Part shown: one piece after another, positions 59,584 to 64,000 of the stretch
How positions within the stretch are numbered: position 1 is the first letter of the stretch
How the letters are laid out: each line of letters opens with the position of its first letter
From: Flavobacteriales bacterium
Lineage (GTDB): Bacteria > Bacteroidota > Bacteroidia > Flavobacteriales_F > PHOS-HE28
Direction: 5' to 3'
DNA length: 64,000 nt
Assembly: GCA_016721005.1 (NCBI GenBank)
Contig: JADKJM010000004.1
Coordinates: 186,001 to 250,000, forward strand
Translations under genes and position numbers: made by a program
The notes under the pieces: model-generated
What the model was told of the DNA's origin: nothing
The model's database searches: none
Seen by the model: the letters and a program-made list of their open reading frames with translations, nothing else

Positions 59584-61848
59584 ATGGAAAAGAACACACA
59601 TCACGACACAACGGAAGGCGCTACGAGCCATAAGAGCAACGGTGAAGGAAAGTGCCCGGTGGTCCACGGCGCCATGCGCAACCCGGTCGCCGGGCGCGGC
59701 ACGGGGAACCGCGAATGGTGGCCGGACCAATTGAACCTCGGCATCCTGCACCAGCACGCGCCTGCATCGAATCCCTTGGGCGCTGATTTCAACTACGCTG
59801 AAGCCTTTTCGAAACTCGACTTCAAGGCGCTGAAGGCGGATCTCACCAAGGTGATGACCGACTCGCAGGAGTGGTGGCCTGCGGACTGGGGCCACTACGG
59901 CGGACTCTTCGTCCGCATGACCTGGCACAGCGCCGGAACGTACCGCACTGCGGATGGTCGCGCAGGGGGTGGCACCGGCAACCAGCGCTTCGCGCCGGTG
60001 AACAGCTGGCCGGACAACGGCAACTTGGACAAGGCGCGGCGCTTGCTCTGGCCCATCAAACAGAAGTACGGCAACCACATCTCCTGGGCCGATCTCCTGG
60101 TCCTTGCGGGCAACGTGGCCATGGAGAGCATGGGCTTTAAGACCTTCGGTTTCGCAGGAGGTCGCGCGGACATCTGGCAACCTGAGGAGGACATCTATTG
60201 GGGTGCGGAATACGAGTGGCTCGCCACCAGCGACAAACCCAACAGCCGCTACTCGGGCAACCGCGAATTGGAGAACCCGCTAGCGGCCGTGCAGATGGGT
60301 TTGATCTACGTGAACCCGCAAGGCCCGGACGGCAACCCCGATCCGTTGGCGAGCGGTCGTGATGTGCGCGAGACCTTCAAGCGCATGGCCATGAACGATG
60401 AAGAGACCGTGGCCCTCACGGCAGGCGGTCATACGTTCGGCAAGATGCACGGCGCGGGCGATGCCGCACTGGTAGGACCCGAGCCCGAGGCCGCACCGCT
60501 GGAAGCGCAAGGCTTCGGATGGCTCAGCACGCATGGCAGCGGCAAAGGCGCAGACACCATTACCAGCGGACTCGAAGGCGCGTGGAAACCGAACCCGACG
60601 AAGTGGGACAACGGCTATTTCGATATGCTCTTCGGCTACGAATGGGAACTGACCAAGAGCCCCGCCGGTGCGCACCAGTGGGTGGCCAAGGACTGCAAGC
60701 CGGAGCACATGATCCCGGATGCGCACATCGCGGGGAAGAAGCATCCGCCGATGATGACCACGGCCGATCTCTCACTGCGCTTCGATCCGATCTACGAACC
60801 GATCTCGCGTCGCTTCCACAAGGATCCGCAGGCCTTCGCTGATGCGTTCGCACGCGCGTGGTTCAAACTCACGCACCGCGACATGGGACCCAAGGCGCTC
60901 TACCTCGGACCCGAAGTGCCGAAGGAGGAATTGATCTGGCAGGATCCAATACCCGCTGTTGATCACAAGCTGATCGACGCGAAGGACATCGCGGACCTCA
61001 AGGGTAAGCTCCTCGCCTCAGGTCTCAGTGTGTCGCAGCTCGTTGCCACGGCATGGGCCTCGGCCTCTACGTTCCGCGGCAGCGACAAGCGGGGCGGTGC
61101 GAACGGTGCGCGCATTCGTTTGGCCCCACAGAAATTCTGGGCCGTGAACGATCCGGCCGAACTCGGCAAAGTGCTCAGCGCATTGGAGAGCATCCAGAAG
61201 GAATTCAATGCGTCGGCCAAGGATGGAAAGAAAGTCTCCCTAGCCGATCTGATCGTGCTCGGCGGTTGCGCAGCTGTGGAAAAAGCAGCGAAGGATGGCG
61301 GACAGAGCATTGCGGTACCCTTCACGCCAGGTCGCATGGATGCATCACCCGAGCAGACCGACGTGGAGAGCTTCTCCGTGATGGAGCCGCAGGCCGATGG
61401 CTTCCGCAACTGGCAGAAGAAGACCTACAGCGTACCCGCCGAAGAGATGCTGATCGATCGCGCGCAGTTGCTCACGTTGAGCGCGCCGGAGATGACGGTG
61501 CTCGTCGGTGGATTGCGTGTGCTCGGTGCCAACACCGGCGGCTCGAAGCACGGCGTGTTCACCGATCGCCCGGGCCAGCTCACCAACGACTTCTTCGTAC
61601 ACCTGCTGGACATGAAGCATGCGTGGGCGCCGAAGAGCGGTGAGGAAGGGATCTACGGATCACACGATCGCAAGACCGGCGATCGGAAATGGACCGGCAC
61701 GCGCGTGGATCTCGTCTTCGGTTCCAATTCGCAATTACGTGCGATCTCGGAAGTGTACGCGCAGAGCGATGCCAAGGAGAAGTTCGTGAAGGACTTCGTA
61801 GCGGCGTGGAGCAAGGTGATGGAGTTGGATAGGTTCGATGTGAAGTGA
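59584..61848 (+). CDS. katG: Catalase-peroxidase
   Basis: 754 residues, near the family average. Distal pocket RMTWHSAGTYRTADGRAGG (Arg-Trp-His about 111-115), proximal haem ligand AGGHTFGKMHGAG (about 281-293) and the QMGLIYVNPQGPDG tyrosine of the Met-Tyr-Trp adduct are all present. The second, non-haem half starts at about 420. Removes hydrogen peroxide. A TACCTTCGT box lies 175 nt upstream; the leader (59344-59583) contains no gene. Confidence 0.97.
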   Translation: MEKNTHHDTTEGATSHKSNGEGKCPVVHGAMRNPVAGRGTGNREWWPDQLNLGILHQHAPASNPLGADFNYAEAFSKLDFKALKADLTKVMTDSQEWWPADWGHYGGLFVRMTWHSAGTYRTADGRAGGGTGNQRFAPVNSWPDNGNLDKARRLLWPIKQKYGNHISWADLLVLAGNVAMESMGFKTFGFAGGRADIWQPEEDIYWGAEYEWLATSDKPNSRYSGNRELENPLAAVQMGLIYVNPQGPDGNPDPLASGRDVRETFKRMAMNDEETVALTAGGHTFGKMHGAGDAALVGPEPEAAPLEAQGFGWLSTHGSGKGADTITSGLEGAWKPNPTKWDNGYFDMLFGYEWELTKSPAGAHQWVAKDCKPEHMIPDAHIAGKKHPPMMTTADLSLRFDPIYEPISRRFHKDPQAFADAFARAWFKLTHRDMGPKALYLGPEVPKEELIWQDPIPAVDHKLIDAKDIADLKGKLLASGLSVSQLVATAWASASTFRGSDKRGGANGARIRLAPQKFWAVNDPAELGKVLSALESIQKEFNASAKDGKKVSLADLIVLGGCAAVEKAAKDGGQSIAVPFTPGRMDASPEQTDVESFSVMEPQADGFRNWQKKTYSVPAEEMLIDRAQLLTLSAPEMTVLVGGLRVLGANTGGSKHGVFTDRPGQLTNDFFVHLLDMKHAWAPKSGEEGIYGSHDRKTGDRKWTGTRVDLVFGSNSQLRAISEVYAQSDAKEKFVKDFVAAWSKVMELDRFDVK

Positions 61849-61869
61849 TCGAACAACTGATAAGAATGA

Positions 61870-61898
61870 AAAAGCCCCCGGCGGATCCGGGGGCTTTT
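61870..61898 (+). terminator. Bidirectional terminator
   Basis: AAAAGCCCCCGG and CCGGGGGCTTTT around a 5-nt loop, between convergent katG and the next gene; it serves both. Confidence 0.85.
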
Positions 61899-61916
61899 CA
61901 TATGGGGAATGCACAG

Positions 61917-62327
61917 CTACTTCCCGCCTGTGAGCTTCCAGCCCAGCCAACCCATGGGGAGGTAGGCACCCACAAGGTCAAGTATGTTGAACCACATCGG
62001 GGAGGGCAACATCATGATGTTCGCGATGCCCCCGACGAGGAAGAAGACCGCAACGATGATGGCCAATGTGAGCTTCCGCCCCACGCCGAGCCCGGCTGCG
62101 ATCATGGCGCCCACGAGTGTTCCCAACGCATGCGCGAGGAAGGGTGCGATGAAGTGTTTGGCGGTCATCACGGACATCGCTGCGGTAAGACCTTCCATGG
62201 TGGTGAGGTCCGCACCTTCGGGCGGAGGGATGATCATCGGGCCGATGGTGATGATCCCCATGTTCACCACGCTGCCGACCACGAGGCCGAGGATGACGAC
62301 GAGGATGTTGCGGAGAATGGGGTTCAT
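61917..62327 (-). CDS. Small membrane protein
   Basis: 136 residues with four hydrophobic segments (ILVVILGLVVGSVVNMGIITIGPMI; APFLAHALGTLVGAMIAAGLG; LTLAIIVAVFFLVGGIANIMML; WFNILDLVGAYLPMGWLGWKL). Acidic loop PPPEGADLTTMEGL. No domain known. A TACTTTCGT box lies 23 nt upstream. Confidence 0.75.
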   Translation of the reverse strand: MNPILRNILVVILGLVVGSVVNMGIITIGPMIIPPPEGADLTTMEGLTAAMSVMTAKHFIAPFLAHALGTLVGAMIAAGLGVGRKLTLAIIVAVFFLVGGIANIMMLPSPMWFNILDLVGAYLPMGWLGWKLTGGK

Positions 62328-62401
62328 GAGGGATCGTATTTGAAGGGGCGACGAAAGTACAGGAAGCCCGGAGGGGTGTTGCGGCGGGTAGGAGGAGGTC
62401 T

Positions 62402-62762
62402 GTTGGCAGTAGGCGGTTTGCAGTCGGCAGTTGCCAGTTTGCAGAACGCAGTAGGCAGTTTGAAGAATGCAGTAGGCAGTTTGCAGTAGGCAGTTGCCAG
62501 TTTGCAGAACGCGGGCGCTAGGTTGAAGAACGCGGGTGCGAGAACGAAGAATGCGGGCACGAGAACGAGGAATGCGGGTGCTAGGTTGAAGAGTGCGGGC
62601 GCGAGAATGAAGAATGCGGGAGGGAGAATGAAGAACGCGGGCGCGAGAACGAGGAATGCGGGAGGGAGAATGAAGAACGCGGGCGCGAGAACGAAGAATG
62701 CAGGAGGGAGAACAAAGAATGCGGGTGTGAGAACGAAGAATGCGGACGCGAGAACGAAGAAT
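62402..62762. repeat. Short-repeat array and 12-unit 21-nt tandem array
   Basis: 62402-62510 consists of GCAGTAGGCAGTT-type short repeats. From 62511, 12 units of exact 21-nt period follow (GCGGGCGCGAGAACGAAGAA-type). Both strands are open (e.g. NAGARTK or FFVLAPA repeats), which I read as a by-product. The remainder to 62981 has no gene. Confidence 0.8.
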
Positions 62763-63074
62763 GCGGCTGCTTGTTCGAAGCTCAGGCCTTTGGGCGGGTG
62801 AAGCGAAGACCGCTGGCCTGCTTGTACTCTAGGCTGGTGGCACCGAATGGACATGAATTGTCGGGGCGGCGGCGGCGGTGGGCGGGGTGGTGGACGGACT
62901 GGACAGGGATCGTTCGTTACGTGTTGAGGATCAACCGGAGGGAGTGGGCGGAACAGGGCTGATCGACCTACTTTTATCGCCATGGGCAGCGTGCTACGGA
63001 AGAATTCATCCACCGATCATGCGGGGTTGAAGTCCAAGCCGTCCCTTTGCAGTGGGAAGAACGATCCTCCTAGC

Positions 63075-64000
63075 ATGGTAACGCTGACGATCATCCGCAG
63101 TGTGGTGTTGAGTGCCGCGATGGTGGTGATGGTGGTTGGTGTGCGTGCTCAGGTCGCCGGAGATTACGTGAGCAACAGCACTGGCCCTTGGGGAGCAGCC
63201 GGTACGTGGAAGGTGTATGATGGCGTGAGCATGGCATCCTCACCTTTGGCCATTGCGATACCTAATGCGAACAAGACCGTTTGGATCAGATCCGGCCATA
63301 CCATCACCGCGATAACGGGCCCTTACGCCTGCGCCAACCTCACTGTGGAGGCGGGTGGCAAACTGTTCAATGATGATCCTCTTAACGTAAATTCCTTGGT
63401 CTACATCGGCATTTACGACACTTACCTGAACAACTATGGCGAGATAGGCAATGGGGGCATCTACGATGGGATCAGTTTCAACATCGAAGGCGCCAATGTC
63501 ACCATCAACGGCAACGGGATCTTCAACGCGGCCCGGCTGAACAAGCGCGGGAACTTCCATGTGATGACGGCGGCGAGCCAGATCACGACCAACCTGACCA
63601 TCAATACCAACATCAACCTGATCTTTGATGGCACGGCCCTGTTCAACTACGGTGATTTCATTTCATCCGGCGGGTCCACCTTCAACGTCACGATCAGCCC
63701 AGGGTATGTTGTTGCCTTGTTAGCGGCCAATGGAAGCGTTGCGATCGATGGATCGGCCGGTGCCGATGCGAGGGCCCTGCGTGGAGCATTCACGGTGAAA
63801 GGCACGCTAACGATAGGAGGCACGTTATACCTCACCACGAACAACTCAACGGGCAACAGCTGCAGATTCGCTATCGACCCTGGTGGAATGGTGGTAACGC
63901 GCACCATCAATGCCACTGGGTCCGGACTAGGCAAGGACACGCTTCTGCTGAACGCTGGTAGTACCATGGAGATCACCGGAACACCGGCGGCTTGGACGGC
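63075..64000 (+). CDS. Secreted repeat-rich surface protein (C-terminus outside window)
   Basis: Start at 63075 gives a signal peptide (MVTLTIIRSVVLSAAMVVMVVGVRAQ). The frame also begins at an in-frame ATG at 62982, whose promoter box TACTTTTAT ends 4 nt before it, so that start cannot be excluded. The mature sequence consists of short beta-strands (ANLTVEAGGKLFNDDPLNVNSLVYIG..., SFNIEGANVTINGNGIFNAARL..., TLTIGGTLYLTTNN) typical of a right-handed beta-helix. Likely an exported adhesin-type protein. Confidence 0.75.
   Translation, partial: MVTLTIIRSVVLSAAMVVMVVGVRAQVAGDYVSNSTGPWGAAGTWKVYDGVSMASSPLAIAIPNANKTVWIRSGHTITAITGPYACANLTVEAGGKLFNDDPLNVNSLVYIGIYDTYLNNYGEIGNGGIYDGISFNIEGANVTINGNGIFNAARLNKRGNFHVMTAASQITTNLTINTNINLIFDGTALFNYGDFISSGGSTFNVTISPGYVVALLAANGSVAIDGSAGADARALRGAFTVKGTLTIGGTLYLTTNNSTGNSCRFAIDPGGMVVTRTINATGSGLGKDTLLLNAGSTMEITGTPAAWT

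Noticed and set aside
62324..63013. 229-residue minus-strand frame with FFVLAPA repeats
   Set aside because: Produced by the 21-nt array; the opposite strand is equally open and no domain is present.
1..64000. tRNA genes
   Set aside because: No cloverleaf with a TTCGANTC arm and matching acceptor stem was noticed; a tRNAscan run would settle it.

Overview
The window looks like a chromosome segment of a GC-rich, uncultured member of the Bacteroidota, most likely the order Flavobacteriales. Three things support this. (1) Surface proteins carry type IX secretion (T9SS) sorting tails of both type A (CotH-like protein, 738-aa surface protein, a stray tail fragment) and type B (a 1,837-aa repeat protein followed by PorP/SprF). 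(2) Bacteroidota-type promoter boxes (TAnnTTTGC) precede many genes, and Shine-Dalgarno leaders are rare. (3) Bacteroidota families recur (DUF3276, DUF4476, DUF1573 next to yajC, long-form NusB). I saw no tRNA, rRNA or CRISPR; one SRP RNA gene is present.

Layout. 1-15.9 kb: a saccharopine dehydrogenase-type gene cut by the window edge, a four-gene lipoprotein cluster (DUF4476, CsgG-like, two LPP20-like), DUF423, pckA, an S41-like/solute-binding pair, then Mpo1-like, DinB-like, TPR, a polytopic glycosyltransferase-like protein, miaA, an RDD protein and a LolA-like carrier. 16-20.7 kb: SET-domain protein, SpmA-SpmB fusion, SIMPL protein, SDR and the SRP RNA. 21-30 kb: T9SS cargo (CotH-like) and the giant adhesin with PorP/SprF. 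30-37.2 kb: DUF3276, an ABC exporter, and a tight run leucine dehydrogenase-like / nusB / DUF1573 / yajC / coaE / small membrane protein, facing an exonuclease.

37.3-38.5 kb holds a decayed IS630 copy. 43.1-52 kb is a variable island between ordinary genes. It contains broken gene ends, a second copy of the same IS630, a different IS630-type element with an IS5/IS427-type element nested in it, 21-nt and 22-nt tandem arrays, small orphan genes, and a dispersed family of structured repeats (elements i-viii). Each of two small-gene units is bracketed by inward-facing copies of this structured repeat. This is the part of the window most likely to hold something undescribed.

52-64 kb returns to ordinary genes: GIY-YIG protein, TapB-like secreted protein, DUF1508, a flavin reductase, an active/inactive M16 protease pair, katG, a small membrane protein and the start of a surface protein. 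Further repeats lie at 52.7-53.0 kb and 62.4-62.8 kb.

All family calls come from reading motifs, not database searches. Several IS genes carry 1-2 nt indels that could be real decay or assembly error.
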